Assembly (NCBI GenBank): GCA_949372955.1
Contig: CASIAX010000010.1
Location: forward strand, 1-64,000
Reading direction: 5' to 3'
Length of the DNA: 64,000 nt
Origin: SGZJ01 sp949372955
GTDB taxonomy: Bacteria > Bacteroidota > Bacteroidia > Flavobacteriales > Flavobacteriaceae
Shown here one piece after another: positions 8,741-18,767 of this stretch (within the stretch, counting starts at the first letter, position 1; each line of letters begins with the position of its first letter). The notes under the pieces were generated by a model. The model had not been told where the DNA came from. It searched no databases and saw only the letters and a list, made by a program, of their open reading frames with translations. A program made the position numbers and the translations under genes.

Positions 8741-10030
8741 TTACAATAGCTTAGTTGATATCTTTTCTACTACAGCAATTGTTTTGTCTAAATCCTCGTA
8801 TGTTAATGCATCACTCAAAAACCAGGACTCATATGAACTAGGAGCGATATAAATTCCATTTTTTAGCATTTCATGAAAAAAGATAGGAAATACTTTGTTA
8901 TCACTTTTTTTCGCTGAATTAAAATCAACTACTTTTTTTGAAGTAAAATGAATTGAAAACATTGAACCTACTCTATTAGTTGAGAATTCGACTCCTTTTC
9001 TTTTTAATACTTCAGTAATTCCAGAATCTAAATACTTAGTTTTTTCTTCTAACCTTTGGTATAGTTCCTTATCATTATTAATTGCATTTAACAATGAATA
9101 ACCTGCTGCCATTGCCAATGGATTTCCACTTAATGTACCAGCCTGATAAACAGGTCCATTTGGTGATAAATAAGACATTATTTTGTGAGTAGAAGCAAAG
9201 GCTCCAACTGGCAATCCACCTCCTATAATTTTTCCAAAACATACGATGTCCGCCCTTATACCATAAAGTTCTTGTGCACCACCTTTAGCAACTCTAAAAC
9301 CAGTCATGACTTCATCAAAAACCAATAACAAACTATGTTTATCACACAGTTTTCTTAACCCTATTAAAAAACCTTTTGAAGGAGGAATACATCCCATATT
9401 ACCCGCTATAGGCTCCAATATAATACAAGAAATCTCACCTTCATTAGATAAAATAATATCTTCAACACTTTTAATATTATTATATACTGCTATTAATGTG
9501 TCCTTAGCTGTTCCTTTAGTTACGCCTGGGCTATTAGGTTCTCCATAAGTGATACTTCCGCTTCCTGCTTGAATTAAAAAAGAATCACTATGACCATGGT
9601 AACAACCAGAAAACTTAATTATTTTATCTTTTTTGGTAAAACCTCTAGCTAGTCTAATAGCACTCATACAAGCTTCTGTACCAGAGTTAACAAACCTAAT
9701 TTGATCAATATTAGGAACCATTTTAACAGCCAATTCAGCAATATTACTTTCTATTTCAGTAGGAGCGCCAAATGAAGTGCCTTTTTTGGCTTTCTCAACT
9801 ATTGCATTGACAACAGGTAAGTAAGAATGTCCAAGTATCATAGGGCCCCATGAGTTTATATATTCGATGTACTTATTATCATCTTCATCAATCAAATAAG
9901 CTCCTTTTGCTTGCTTAATAAATATAGGTGTTCCACCAACAGCTTTGAAAGCTCTTACAGGTGAATTAACTCCACCTGGGATAAATTTTAAAGCGTTTTT
10001 AAATAACGAACTACTTCTTTGATATATCAT
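8741..10030 (-). CDS. hemL: Glutamate-1-semialdehyde 2,1-aminomutase
   Basis: PLP enzyme that converts glutamate-1-semialdehyde to 5-aminolevulinate in the C5 route to heme. Fold-type I aminotransferase features: [13 protein letters not shown] (117-129), Asp239 in [10 protein letters not shown] that contacts the PLP nitrogen, and Lys267 in [11 protein letters not shown] as Schiff-base lysine. The 429-aa length is standard. Its ATG overlaps the TGA of the upstream glucosaminidase gene in an ATGA junction, so the two are translationally coupled. Confidence 0.96.
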   Translation of the reverse strand: MIYQRSSSLFKNALKFIPGGVNSPVRAFKAVGGTPIFIKQAKGAYLIDEDDNKYIEYINSWGPMILGHSYLPVVNAIVEKAKKGTSFGAPTEIESNIAELAVKMVPNIDQIRFVNSGTEACMSAIRLARGFTKKDKIIKFSGCYHGHSDSFLIQAGSGSITYGEPNSPGVTKGTAKDTLIAVYNNIKSVEDIILSNEGEISCIILEPIAGNMGCIPPSKGFLIGLRKLCDKHSLLLVFDEVMTGFRVAKGGAQELYGIRADIVCFGKIIGGGLPVGAFASTHKIMSYLSPNGPVYQAGTLSGNPLAMAAGYSLLNAINNDKELYQRLEEKTKYLDSGITEVLKRKGVEFSTNRVGSMFSIHFTSKKVVDFNSAKKSDNKVFPIFFHEMLKNGIYIAPSSYESWFLSDALTYEDLDKTIAVVEKISTKLL

Positions 10031-10803
10031 TTACTTATTATTAATAGTTGACCTATAATTAATGTTCCATCTTTTAATTTATTTATTTTCATCAAATCAT
10101 CAATTGCAACATTGTATTTTTTTGATAAAGAATATAAAGTATCTCCTTTATTTACTTCATGTTTAAGATAGTTAGCCTTATTGTTTGTTTTTTTTTGTTT
10201 TCTCTTTTTTAAAACTATATCATCATATATAAACAGCTTATAGCTTTCTATAAGGTTTATTAATTTTTTCGGATAATTTTTATCAGTCGCGTAACCAGCT
10301 TTTTTAAGCCCTTTTGCCCAGTTTTTATAATCACTAATAGAAAGATCGAACAAATCAGAATATCTTTGTCTTGATGTTAAAAAAATAGAATGATCTCTAT
10401 AGGAATATTCTGGAGCACTATATTTTCTAAAACATTCTTGCTCCTCATCATCATCATGAAATATTTTAGGACCCTTCCAGTCGTGACACTTAATTCCAAA
10501 ATGATTATTTGCCTTTACCGATAACCTACCTTTTCCAGAACCGGACTCAAGAATTCCTTGAGCGAGCGTAATACTTGCAGGTATTTTATAAGTTCTCATT
10601 TCATCCATAGCAACTTGGCTAAAATAATCTATATAATCATTAACATTATTTATAACTGGAGCTAAGATTTTGTTTTTATCAGAGGACTTTAATTTCTTTG
10701 CTATATTTTTATTATTGATCTTATTTGCTGTAGAATTAATAATAACCTTTCTAGATCCACAGCTAAATATTAATAGTAGTATTAGTATTCTAAGTTTTAT
10801 CAT
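10027..10803 (-). CDS. Lipoprotein N-acetylglucosaminidase (GH73) with LysM
   Basis: Peptidoglycan hydrolase of the FlgJ/LytG type. A lipoprotein signal (LLIFSC, Cys15) is followed by a glucosaminidase domain (about 58-190). It contains ALAQ-type [23 protein letters not shown], in which Glu86 is the likely acid, and Y171-type [11 protein letters not shown] near the end. A C-terminal LysM (about 214-256, [14 protein letters not shown]) would bind glycan. The gene overlaps hemL by 4 bp and the upstream PLP enzyme gene by 1 bp. Confidence 0.92.
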   Translation of the reverse strand: MIKLRILILLLIFSCGSRKVIINSTANKINNKNIAKKLKSSDKNKILAPVINNVNDYIDYFSQVAMDEMRTYKIPASITLAQGILESGSGKGRLSVKANNHFGIKCHDWKGPKIFHDDDEEQECFRKYSAPEYSYRDHSIFLTSRQRYSDLFDLSISDYKNWAKGLKKAGYATDKNYPKKLINLIESYKLFIYDDIVLKKRKQKKTNNKANYLKHEVNKGDTLYSLSKKYNVAIDDLMKINKLKDGTLIIGQLLIISK

Positions 10804-11717
10804 TAGATATTAATAGTTGTTAAATTTTTACTTTTCAAAAAGTTATTCATTGGCAATATACCTTGATGTCCACCTGTGTGAATTATCAGAACTTTGGATT
10901 TTGGCTTGAAATAACTGTTTTTTATCATACTAAAAACTCCATAAACAAGTTTAGATGTATAAATAGGGTCCAATAAAATGTCATATTTTAATTTGAAATC
11001 ATTCATAAATTCAATTAATTCTTTATTTACTTTACCATACCCTCCAAATCGGAAGCTGTCATTTATCAGCCAGTTTTTATTTGTTACAAATCTACTAATA
11101 TCATTTAATAAATACTTTTTATTAATAGATGAAAATCCTATTATTTTTTGTCTATCTAAAGAACTATTAATTAAACCGCTTAATGTCCCTCCAGTTCCTA
11201 CAGAACAACATATATAATCAAATACTTCATCTTCTTTAGTTAAAATTTCCTGACAACCTAAAACTCCTAATTTATTTGTACCACCTTCAGGTATTAAATA
11301 AAAATCTTTATATTTTTTTTTTAATTCAGATAGATAATTTACATCATTTTTGCTTTTGTAAACATCTCGTGATAAAAATATAAACTTCATTCCTAAGTCA
11401 GAGGAATATTTAAGAGTTGGATTATTTAAATACTTACTATGTAGTTCCTCACCTCTTATAAGTCCTATAGATTGTAAATCCTGTTTTTTTGCAGCATATG
11501 CCACAGCTGGTATATGGTTGGAATAAGCTCCTCCAAAAGTTAAAACACCCTTAAACCCTAAATCTTTAGCATTTATTAAATTATATTTTAATTTTCGGTA
11601 TTTATTTCCTGAAATAATATTATGAATTTTGTCTTCTCTTTTTAAGTATAACTTAATACCATAATCGTTAATAAAAGGCAGCTTTTCATTCTTACTATTA
11701 TTTAAAATTACATCCAT
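10803..11717 (-). CDS. PLP-dependent ACC deaminase / D-cysteine desulfhydrase family protein
   Basis: A fold-type II PLP enzyme of 304 aa. The N-terminal LKREDKIHNIISGNKYRKLKY gives the PLP lysine (Lys39) in the family's GNKxRKL motif. A later SVGTGGTLSGLI is the phosphate-binding loop. Homologues act as 1-aminocyclopropane-1-carboxylate deaminase or D-cysteine desulfhydrase; sequence alone does not decide, and the flavobacterial members are mostly uncharacterised. First gene of the operon with the glucosaminidase and hemL, with overlaps of 1 and 4 bp. Confidence 0.85.
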   Translation of the reverse strand: MDVILNNSKNEKLPFINDYGIKLYLKREDKIHNIISGNKYRKLKYNLINAKDLGFKGVLTFGGAYSNHIPAVAYAAKKQDLQSIGLIRGEELHSKYLNNPTLKYSSDLGMKFIFLSRDVYKSKNDVNYLSELKKKYKDFYLIPEGGTNKLGVLGCQEILTKEDEVFDYICCSVGTGGTLSGLINSSLDRQKIIGFSSINKKYLLNDISRFVTNKNWLINDSFRFGGYGKVNKELIEFMNDFKLKYDILLDPIYTSKLVYGVFSMIKNSYFKPKSKVLIIHTGGHQGILPMNNFLKSKNLTTINI

Positions 11718-11722
11718 ATAAT

Positions 11723-11751
11723 CAAAGATAATTCAAATTGCTTTATATTTG
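11723..11751. promoter_or_regulatory. Divergent pair of -7 boxes
   Basis: The 57-bp gap between two divergent operons holds a TATCTTTG on the complement (11723-11730, toward the ACC-deaminase-like gene) and a TATATTTG on the plus strand (11744-11751, toward the DUF5522-hutU unit). Both match TAnnTTTG. Neither has a TTTG at the ideal distance, and the minus-strand box would give an almost leaderless mRNA. Confidence 0.4.
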
Positions 11752-11774
11752 TAGTCAACAATTATTTTCTGTTA

Positions 11775-11909
11775 ATGGAGGAGAAAAATTACTATATAAC
11801 AAAGGAAGGTTATAAGTGTTTTACAGAAAAATATCATTTAAAAAGAGGCTATTGCTGTCAAAGCAATTGCAGACATTGCCCATATGGATATGACCCAAAA
11901 ACTAATTAA
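11775..11909 (+). CDS. DUF5522 Cys-rich small protein
   Basis: A 44-aa protein ending in a dense cysteine/histidine block, RGYCCQSNCRHCPYGYDP, with Cys27, Cys28, Cys32 and Cys35 plus His34. This is the hallmark of the DUF5522 family, whose four cysteines could hold zinc or an Fe-S cluster; no function is established to my knowledge. The stop is 3 bp before the hutU ATG, so it is almost certainly co-translated with urocanate hydratase. Confidence 0.85.
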   Translation: MEEKNYYITKEGYKCFTEKYHLKRGYCCQSNCRHCPYGYDPKTN

Positions 11910-11912
11910 TTT

Positions 11913-13898
11913 ATGACATTTAAAGATCAAATTAAAGAAGGTATACCTAATATTTTACCTACAAAAATAGATTTAGATCCAACAATAAACCACGCTCCAA
12001 AAAGGGAAGAAGTATTATCAATAACTGAAAAAAAACTAGCTATTTCTAATGCTCTTAGATATTTCGACAAAATTCATCATAAGGAATTATCTAAAGAATT
12101 TAGTGATGAATTAAATCAGTTTGGTCGAATTTATATGTATAGACTAAGACCTTCTTATAAAATGTATGCTAGATCCATAGAAGAGTACCCTTGTAAAACA
12201 AAACAAGCAGGCGCTATTATGCTGATGATACAGAATAATCTAAATAAAGATGTAGCGCAACACCCACACGAATTAATTACTTATGGAGGGAACGGATCAG
12301 TATTTCAAAACTGGGCTCAATACAGGCTATGCATGAAATACCTTTCTCAAATGAATAACAACCAAACTCTAGTTATTAATTCTGGACATCCGCTTGGACT
12401 TTTTCCATCGAATAATAACGCGCCAAGAGTAGTAGTTTCCAATGGAATGATGATTCCAAATTATTCTTCTAAAGAAAATTTTGAAAAATTTAATGCATTA
12501 GGAGTTACTCAATATGGTCAGATGACAGCTGGAAGTTATATGTATATCGGTCCTCAAGGAATTGTCCACGGAACGACAATCACAGTTTTAAATGCTTTCA
12601 GAAAAATTAATAAGAATCCACTAGGAAAAGTATTTGTAACTTCAGGTTTAGGTGGGATGAGTGGAGCTCAACCAAAAGCTGGAAACATAGCTAAATGTAT
12701 TACAGTATGTGCAGAAGTTAATGATAAAGTTGTAAAAACAAGGCATACCCAAGGCTGGATAGATGAAGTTTTTACTGATATAGCTGAATTAATAAAAAGA
12801 GTTAAAGTTGCCAAATCTAACGAAGAGGTCGTTTCAATTGCCTTCCAAGGTAACATAATTACCATATGGGAAGAATTTTATAAACATAATATTTTTATTG
12901 ACATTGGAAGTGATCAAACATCTTTGCACAATCCTTGGTCAGGTGGTTATTACCCATACGGCCTTGATTTTAATAGTGCAAATAAAATGATCTCAAAGGA
13001 TCCTGAATTATTTAAATCAAAAGTAAAACAAAGCCTTCTTCTTCATGCGGATTTAATAAACAAACATTGTCAAAGAGGAACTTATTTTTTTGATTATGGT
13101 AATGCATTTTTATTAGAAGCCTCTAAAGCAGGTGCAGATGTTTTTGCTGAAGACGGAATTAACTTTAAATTTCCTAGTTACGTACAAGATATAATGGGGC
13201 CTATGTGTTTTGATTATGGATTTGGACCTTTTAGGTGGGTATGTACATCTAATAAGCAAGAAGATTTAGATAAAACAGATGAAATCGCATGTCAAGTACT
13301 TGAAAAGTTAATGGTCAATTCACCTGAAGAGACTAAAGTCCAAATGCAAGATAATATCGATTGGATTAAATCTGCTAAAAGTAACTCTCTAGTTGTTGGT
13401 TCAAAAGCTAGGATTTTATATGCGGACTCTATTGGAAGAGTGGAGATTGCAAAAGCTTTTAATAATGCTATTGCTGAAAATAAGATTGGAATTATTGTTC
13501 TTGGTAGAGATCATCATGATGTTTCAGGAACAGACTCTCCTTATAGAGAAACCTCAAACATATATGATGGATCTAAGTTTACAGCAGATATGGCAATTCA
13601 AAATGTGATTGGAGATAGTTTTAGAGGAGCTACCTGGGTAAGTATACATAACGGAGGCGGAGTTGGATGGGGAGAAGTTATAAACGGAGGGTTTGGCATG
13701 GTTATTGAAGGTTCTAAAGAGTGTGAAAAGAAGATTGAATCAATGCTTCACTGGGATGTGAACAATGGCGTAGCAAGAAGAGGCTGGGCTAGAAATAGTG
13801 GGGCGATTTTTGCTATAAAAAAAGCAATGAAATCTAATTCAGATCTAGTGGTAACTTTACCTAACGAGGTTGAGGATAAATATTTAAAAAACATATAA
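11913..13898 (+). CDS. hutU: Urocanate hydratase
   Basis: Converts urocanate to 4-imidazolone-5-propionate, the second step of histidine degradation, using a tightly bound NAD+. The 661-aa length matches the longer urocanase subtype. Family landmarks include TYGGNGSVFQNWAQY near the N-terminus, TSGLGGMSGAQPKA, FDYGFGPFRWVCTS with the active-site Cys region, and GRDHHDVSGTDSPYRETSN late in the protein. No hutH, hutI or hutG is adjacent, so the rest of the pathway must be elsewhere or absent. Confidence 0.96.
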   Translation: MTFKDQIKEGIPNILPTKIDLDPTINHAPKREEVLSITEKKLAISNALRYFDKIHHKELSKEFSDELNQFGRIYMYRLRPSYKMYARSIEEYPCKTKQAGAIMLMIQNNLNKDVAQHPHELITYGGNGSVFQNWAQYRLCMKYLSQMNNNQTLVINSGHPLGLFPSNNNAPRVVVSNGMMIPNYSSKENFEKFNALGVTQYGQMTAGSYMYIGPQGIVHGTTITVLNAFRKINKNPLGKVFVTSGLGGMSGAQPKAGNIAKCITVCAEVNDKVVKTRHTQGWIDEVFTDIAELIKRVKVAKSNEEVVSIAFQGNIITIWEEFYKHNIFIDIGSDQTSLHNPWSGGYYPYGLDFNSANKMISKDPELFKSKVKQSLLLHADLINKHCQRGTYFFDYGNAFLLEASKAGADVFAEDGINFKFPSYVQDIMGPMCFDYGFGPFRWVCTSNKQEDLDKTDEIACQVLEKLMVNSPEETKVQMQDNIDWIKSAKSNSLVVGSKARILYADSIGRVEIAKAFNNAIAENKIGIIVLGRDHHDVSGTDSPYRETSNIYDGSKFTADMAIQNVIGDSFRGATWVSIHNGGGVGWGEVINGGFGMVIEGSKECEKKIESMLHWDVNNGVARRGWARNSGAIFAIKKAMKSNSDLVVTLPNEVEDKYLKNI

Positions 13899-13900
13899 TT

Positions 13901-14416
13901 ATGAAAGCTCATAACAAATTTTTAATTCTATTAATTTCATTAATATTTTTATCTTGCTCTTCAGTTAGGGTAAGTACAGACTACAATAACGAAATTGACT
14001 TTTCGTCTTATAAGACCTATGCCTTTACTAAAAAAGGAATTGACAAAGCAAAAATAAATGAGTTGGATAAAAAAAGAATACTAAAAGCGTTAGAAGTTGA
14101 GTTGTCATCTATTGGTCTTAGAAAAAACTCTATTAATCCAGACATAGTTATTAGTATTTTTACTGGAGTCAATGAGCAAATAAATGTTTATAACTCATAT
14201 AATTATTTAGGTTATGGGCTAGGTTCATGGTATGACTTCAATTACAATACATCAACAACTCAGGGTACACTATATATTGATATAATCGATTATAACAAAA
14301 ACGAATTAGTTTGGCAAGGGATTGGGAAAGGATATATATCAGATAATGTTTCAAAGAAAGAAGAACAAATAAAGACATTTGTAAATAAGATTTTGTTACA
14401 ATACCCCACGAAATAA
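13901..14416 (+). CDS. DUF4136 lipoprotein
   Basis: A 171-aa protein with a lipoprotein signal (LIFLSC, Cys19). The mature part has the DUF4136 pattern: an initial 'DFSSYKTYAF' strand, a helix with paired acidic/basic residues, then 'GTLYIDIIDYNKNELVWQGIGKGYI'. Such proteins are periplasmic or outer-membrane-associated with unknown function. It starts 2 bp after hutU and is probably read from the same message without an obvious metabolic link. Confidence 0.85.
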   Translation: MKAHNKFLILLISLIFLSCSSVRVSTDYNNEIDFSSYKTYAFTKKGIDKAKINELDKKRILKALEVELSSIGLRKNSINPDIVISIFTGVNEQINVYNSYNYLGYGLGSWYDFNYNTSTTQGTLYIDIIDYNKNELVWQGIGKGYISDNVSKKEEQIKTFVNKILLQYPTK

Positions 14417-14417
14417 A

Positions 14418-15449
14418 TTAATTTCTTACATCTAAATTATCTCTTAATTTGTTTCCTAACAACATGAATGCCATAACTAACGACATTATACATATTCCAG
14501 GAATTAGCGCAAGCATAGGTTTTCCTAATATTATATAGTTATAGTGGTCTTTAATGATAGATCCCCAACTAGCCACAGGGGGTTGAGCGCCTAAACCTAA
14601 AAAACTAAGACCACTCTCAATTAATATAGATGCTGCGAAATTAGCAGCAGAAATAATTATAAGTGGTGATATAATATTTGGTAAAATATGTACAGTTAAA
14701 ATTCTTAAATCACTAAATCCAAGTACTCTAGCTGCGGTTATATATTGTCTTTCTTTAATTATCATTACTTGCCCCCTTACCACCCTAGCAACATCAACCC
14801 ACATGGTTAATCCAACAGCTATAAATACTTGCCACAATCCTTTACCTAGGGCTAGAGTAATAGCGATAACTAATAATAAAGTAGGAATAGACCAAGTAAC
14901 ATTAATCACCCACATAACTAACCTATCTATATTACCAGAGTAATACCCAGATAAACCACCTAAAAATAAACCGATAATTAATGAAATTAAAACAGAGACA
15001 AAACCAATGAAAAAAGATATTCTGGCACCAATTACTAGTCGACTTAAAACATCTCTTCCAAATTTATCGGTACCTAACCAAAAAACCCTGTTTATTACAC
15101 TATTACTTTTAAATTCTCTAGGGCTTTCAACTATTAAACTATTATCATAGGAATCAGAAAGATTTCCATATTCGTTATAATAAAAAATATCATCTATAAA
15201 TACGTATTGCTGTAAAGGAATCTCTAAGGGTGGGTTTTTATCACCAAAGAATAATTTTTCAAATAAATTTTGCTCATAATTAGTAGAATTATCAATTAAT
15301 AATAAATCAACTTCAAAACCTGGAGATTCAGAATGAATAGACAAATGCATTTGATTAGCATTACTGGATTTATCAGGGATAAAAAAGTATGCAAATATTG
15401 ATAAAAAAGCTATCAGTAATATATACGCTATACTTATGTTTTTTATCAA
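14418..15449 (-). CDS. ABC transporter permease, DppC/OppC type
   Basis: Inner-membrane permease of a peptide/nickel-type ABC importer, 343 aa. The first membrane helix (about 7-27) is followed by an unusually long non-membrane stretch (28-120), then LGTDKFGRDVLSRLVIGAR, typical of DppC. Five further helices follow, with the EAA loop at AARVLGFSDLRILTVHILPN. No partner DppB, ATPase or binding protein is beside it, so it must pair with subunits encoded elsewhere. It sits 13 bp downstream of the tail-specific protease. Confidence 0.9.
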   Translation of the reverse strand: MIKNISIAYILLIAFLSIFAYFFIPDKSSNANQMHLSIHSESPGFEVDLLLIDNSTNYEQNLFEKLFFGDKNPPLEIPLQQYVFIDDIFYYNEYGNLSDSYDNSLIVESPREFKSNSVINRVFWLGTDKFGRDVLSRLVIGARISFFIGFVSVLISLIIGLFLGGLSGYYSGNIDRLVMWVINVTWSIPTLLLVIAITLALGKGLWQVFIAVGLTMWVDVARVVRGQVMIIKERQYITAARVLGFSDLRILTVHILPNIISPLIIISAANFAASILIESGLSFLGLGAQPPVASWGSIIKDHYNYIILGKPMLALIPGICIMSLVMAFMLLGNKLRDNLDVRN

Positions 15450-15462
15450 AAAGGTAAATTTA

Positions 15463-17577
15463 TTAATCTAAATTATTATAACTTATTTTAAGATCTGTAA
15501 GAACATTTAAAGCTTCGTCAATATAAAGATCTTTAGAAAGGTTTTTATGCCATCTGTTTCTTTTTAGCTTTAAAGTAGAATCTTTTTCAAACAACATAAT
15601 TTCATATGGTAAAGATTTAAACTCTAAGTCTGTGTTGAAATCTTTAAGCTTATCAAAACTCTTAGCAGTTAACTCATCTGCTTTAATTTTATCATTATAA
15701 GTAAAATAATTTAAACTAAAATCCTCCGTATCTCTAACAGTTTTTATCCATTTTGCATTACTATCAATTAACTTTAAATATTCATTAGACTCAATCCTTA
15801 TTTTACTTTTTTGAATTGCACTAGAGTAATCAAAGTTACTAGTCCATGGAGTATAATCTACAGGTGTTATTTTATCCCATTCAAGAGGATTATCTTGTTC
15901 CTTTTCTCCAAAATCAATATAACTATATCTGTTAGGGATCACAATATCACTTTTAACTCCTTCTAACTGCACAGAGCCTCCATTAATTCTGTAATACTTT
16001 TGAATTGTAAACTTAAAGGCCCCCATATCTCCATTAGTGTTACTTCTAATCATCCTGTTTAAATCCACTACATTTTGAACAGTACCTTTTCCATAGGTTT
16101 GATTACTACCAATTATAATAGCTCTTTTATAATCCTGCATTGCAGCAGCTAGTATTTCAGATGATGAAGCAGAAAATTCATTAACTAAAATAACTAATGG
16201 TCCTTCCCAAACAATTGATCTATCTCGATCTTTAAGTATCTCTTTCTTTTTTTCAAAAGATTGTACTTGAACTATTGGACCTTCTTCAATAAAAAGTCCT
16301 GCCATATCAACAGCTGGTTTTAGTCCTCCCCCACCATTATTTCGTAAGTCAAGAATTAAACCTTCAATACCTTGTTCTTTTAATCTGATAATTTCTTTTT
16401 TGATATCACTGGCTGCATTTCTTTCAGAGTAGTCTTCAAAATCAAAGTAGAATTTAGGTAAATTAATTAAACCATATTTAGAATTGGATCTTTCTACAAT
16501 GGAAGATTTTGCGTAAGTTTCTTCTAATTGAACAATATCTCTCGGGATTTGTAAATCTATAATTTGACCATCTACTTTTTTGATAGTTAATATGACACTA
16601 CTTTCAATTGGACCTTTGATTAACTTTACTGCATCTTTTATTCTCATTCCCACAATACTGACTGGAATTTCCTGATCAGTTTGCCTAACTTTGAGTAAAA
16701 TATCCCCAACCTCTAATTCATTTTGCCTCCAAGCCGGTCCACCTGATATAAGCTCTACAACTGATATTTTATCCATTTTCTGTTGAAGCCTAGCCCCTAT
16801 TCCAGCGTAATTCCCAGACATATCCACATCGAAATCTTCTTTGTCATCTGGGTTAAAGTAAAATGTATGTGGATCGAATTGATAAACAATAGAATTAACA
16901 TACTCACTAAACCATTCTTGCCTAGAACGATCAGAGTAGTATTGGTAGATCTCATTACAAAATTCAAGAGTGGAGGCTCTAGATTTTTCTTCAAAATCTT
17001 TAATGATAAAATTAAAATCTTGATTATTTTTCACTAATAAATTTATGGAATCGTTTTCTGTTAATAAATCATTTAAATTATTTAAAGTATAATACTTAAA
17101 AGTTTTTCTCCAACGATCTGTTAATTCTGACTTAGTTGACACAAAATCCTCATCAGTACTAACCGTTAAGAATTCATCAACCTTATAGTTAAATGGTGAA
17201 CTGAAGACACTTGTATATATCTCTTTGGACTCTTTAATTCTTTTTAGTAAAGTTTCATGAGTTAAATCAAAAAAAGTTAAATCAGAACTTTTAAATTGAT
17301 CATCAATTAAATATTCAAATTCTTTAAATCTCTCAATATCAGATTTATAAAAATATCTTTTATAAGGATCAATCATTTCTATATAAGTTTGAAAAGCTTT
17401 AGAGGAAAATTCATCATCTAATTCTTTATCAACATAATGTCCTTCATCTAATATGTAGGAAACTAATTGCAATAGCAACTGGTCTTTATCAGATTCTTTA
17501 GAGGAGTTTGAAGTAAAACTACAAGAAGCTAATGCAAAAATTGTAGTTAGTAATATTATAAAGTATTTATTTTTCAT
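15463..17577 (-). CDS. Tail-specific (carboxy-terminal processing) protease, S41, lipoprotein
   Basis: A Prc/Tsp-type periplasmic protease of 704 aa that trims the C-termini of envelope proteins. A lipoprotein signal (LASC, Cys19) is followed by an N-terminal helical region, a PDZ domain (about 250-335, starting GIGARL), and the S41 core. The core shows DLRNNGGGGLKPAVDMAG (410-427), the nucleophile in EFSASSSE (Ser471 or Ser472) and the base Lys497 in YGKGTVQ. A C-terminal DUF3340-like helical region completes the Prc architecture. Length is close to E. coli Prc (682 aa). Confidence 0.95.
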   Translation of the reverse strand: MKNKYFIILLTTIFALASCSFTSNSSKESDKDQLLLQLVSYILDEGHYVDKELDDEFSSKAFQTYIEMIDPYKRYFYKSDIERFKEFEYLIDDQFKSSDLTFFDLTHETLLKRIKESKEIYTSVFSSPFNYKVDEFLTVSTDEDFVSTKSELTDRWRKTFKYYTLNNLNDLLTENDSINLLVKNNQDFNFIIKDFEEKSRASTLEFCNEIYQYYSDRSRQEWFSEYVNSIVYQFDPHTFYFNPDDKEDFDVDMSGNYAGIGARLQQKMDKISVVELISGGPAWRQNELEVGDILLKVRQTDQEIPVSIVGMRIKDAVKLIKGPIESSVILTIKKVDGQIIDLQIPRDIVQLEETYAKSSIVERSNSKYGLINLPKFYFDFEDYSERNAASDIKKEIIRLKEQGIEGLILDLRNNGGGGLKPAVDMAGLFIEEGPIVQVQSFEKKKEILKDRDRSIVWEGPLVILVNEFSASSSEILAAAMQDYKRAIIIGSNQTYGKGTVQNVVDLNRMIRSNTNGDMGAFKFTIQKYYRINGGSVQLEGVKSDIVIPNRYSYIDFGEKEQDNPLEWDKITPVDYTPWTSNFDYSSAIQKSKIRIESNEYLKLIDSNAKWIKTVRDTEDFSLNYFTYNDKIKADELTAKSFDKLKDFNTDLEFKSLPYEIMLFEKDSTLKLKRNRWHKNLSKDLYIDEALNVLTDLKISYNNLD

Positions 17578-17688
17578 CTTTGGATTTAAACTATATACAA
17601 ATTAAATAAAAAAACCTCCTTAAAATAATTACTTTGTACTAAACTTTTGTTAAAGAATTTAATTTTATTAATTTCTATTGAAAATAAT

Positions 17689-17696
17689 TACTTTTG
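17689..17696 (+). promoter_or_regulatory. Possible -7 box for surE
   Basis: TACTTTTG fits TAnnTTTG and lies 16 bp before the surE ATG. No TTTG is found at the expected distance upstream, so this is tentative. Confidence 0.3.
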
Positions 17697-17712
17697 TTAA
17701 AAAGTATAAACA

Positions 17713-18486
17713 ATGAAAAAAAAGCCACTAATACTGATAACCAATGATGATGGAATAACTGCTCCTGGTTTAAGATCGTTAATTAAAGTGATGAATCAAA
17801 TCGGTGATGTAGTAGTAGTAGCTCCAGACAGTCCACAAAGTGCAATGGGACATGCTATAACTATTAACAATACATTGTTTTGTAAAAAAGAAAAGATTGA
17901 TAATGGCCCTCAGCAAGAATATAGTTCCTCAGGAACACCTGCTGATTGTGTAAAGCTTGCAGTTAATGAAATATTAGAACGGAAACCTGATATATGTGTT
18001 TCGGGTATAAACCATGGTTCTAATGCCTCAATAAATGTGATATATTCTGGAACAATGAGCGCTGCAATAGAAGCTGGGATAGAGGGAATTCCTGCAATAG
18101 GGTTTTCTTTGCTAGACTACAATTGGGATGCAGATTTTAGTCAATGCAATGATTACATCAAAAAAATAGTAGAAAATGTATTAAATAATGGCCTAAAAAA
18201 AGGAGTTGTTTTAAATGTTAATTTACCTAATCTAACCAAAGAGAAAGTTAAAGGGATTAAAGTTTGCAGACAAGCAAAATCATATTGGGAAGAGAAGTTT
18301 GACAAGAGGGTTAGTCCACTTGGAAAAGATTACTATTGGTTAACTGGCCAATTTGTAAATCTAGATAAGGGAAGCGATACAGATCATTGGGCTTTAGAAA
18401 ATGATTATATTTCCATAGTACCAACACAATTTGACTTGACTGCTCACGATTATATTAAAGATTTAAAATTATGGAGTTTTGAGTAA
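17713..18486 (+). CDS. surE: 5'/3'-nucleotidase SurE
   Basis: Metal-dependent phosphatase acting on nucleoside monophosphates, often tied to stationary-phase survival. The metal-binding motif ITNDDGITAPGL (9-20) is intact. SSGTPADCVKLA and GINHGSNASINVIYSGTMSAA give the remaining conserved surface around the active site. The 257-aa length is normal. The next gene begins inside its last three codons. Confidence 0.96.
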   Translation: MKKKPLILITNDDGITAPGLRSLIKVMNQIGDVVVVAPDSPQSAMGHAITINNTLFCKKEKIDNGPQQEYSSSGTPADCVKLAVNEILERKPDICVSGINHGSNASINVIYSGTMSAAIEAGIEGIPAIGFSLLDYNWDADFSQCNDYIKKIVENVLNNGLKKGVVLNVNLPNLTKEKVKGIKVCRQAKSYWEEKFDKRVSPLGKDYYWLTGQFVNLDKGSDTDHWALENDYISIVPTQFDLTAHDYIKDLKLWSFE

Positions 18487-18760
18487 TAAAAAAGAAGTTT
18501 TGTTGGGAGTAATTTATGGATTTGTATCTAGTTTGATTGGATTAATCTTAGCAATATTAATTCTATCAGAAAACAGTTCAATTATAGAAAGTTTAAAGAA
18601 CTCCTATTACGAAAATTTCTTAGGGAAATTAATTAGTCTTGGAGCAATATTAAATGTTGTTGTGTTCTTTGTTTTTATAAAAAAAAATCAAGACCAAAGA
18701 GCTAAAGGGATTTTACTAATGACAATATTTTTAGCAATACTTACACTAATCTTAAATTAA
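18479..18760 (+). CDS. Small membrane protein between surE and lpxB
   Basis: A 93-aa protein with three predicted membrane helices (about 8-28, 50-67 and 75-92) and a short polar loop. The best start is a TTG that overlaps the surE stop by 8 bp; no in-frame ATG precedes the first helix. I do not know a named function. The tight position between surE and lpxB, which I recall as conserved in flavobacteria, argues that it is real. A role in lipid A assembly is only a guess from context. Confidence 0.7.
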   Translation: MSNKKEVLLGVIYGFVSSLIGLILAILILSENSSIIESLKNSYYENFLGKLISLGAILNVVVFFVFIKKNQDQRAKGILLMTIFLAILTLILN

Positions 18761-18767
18761 TAATAAA

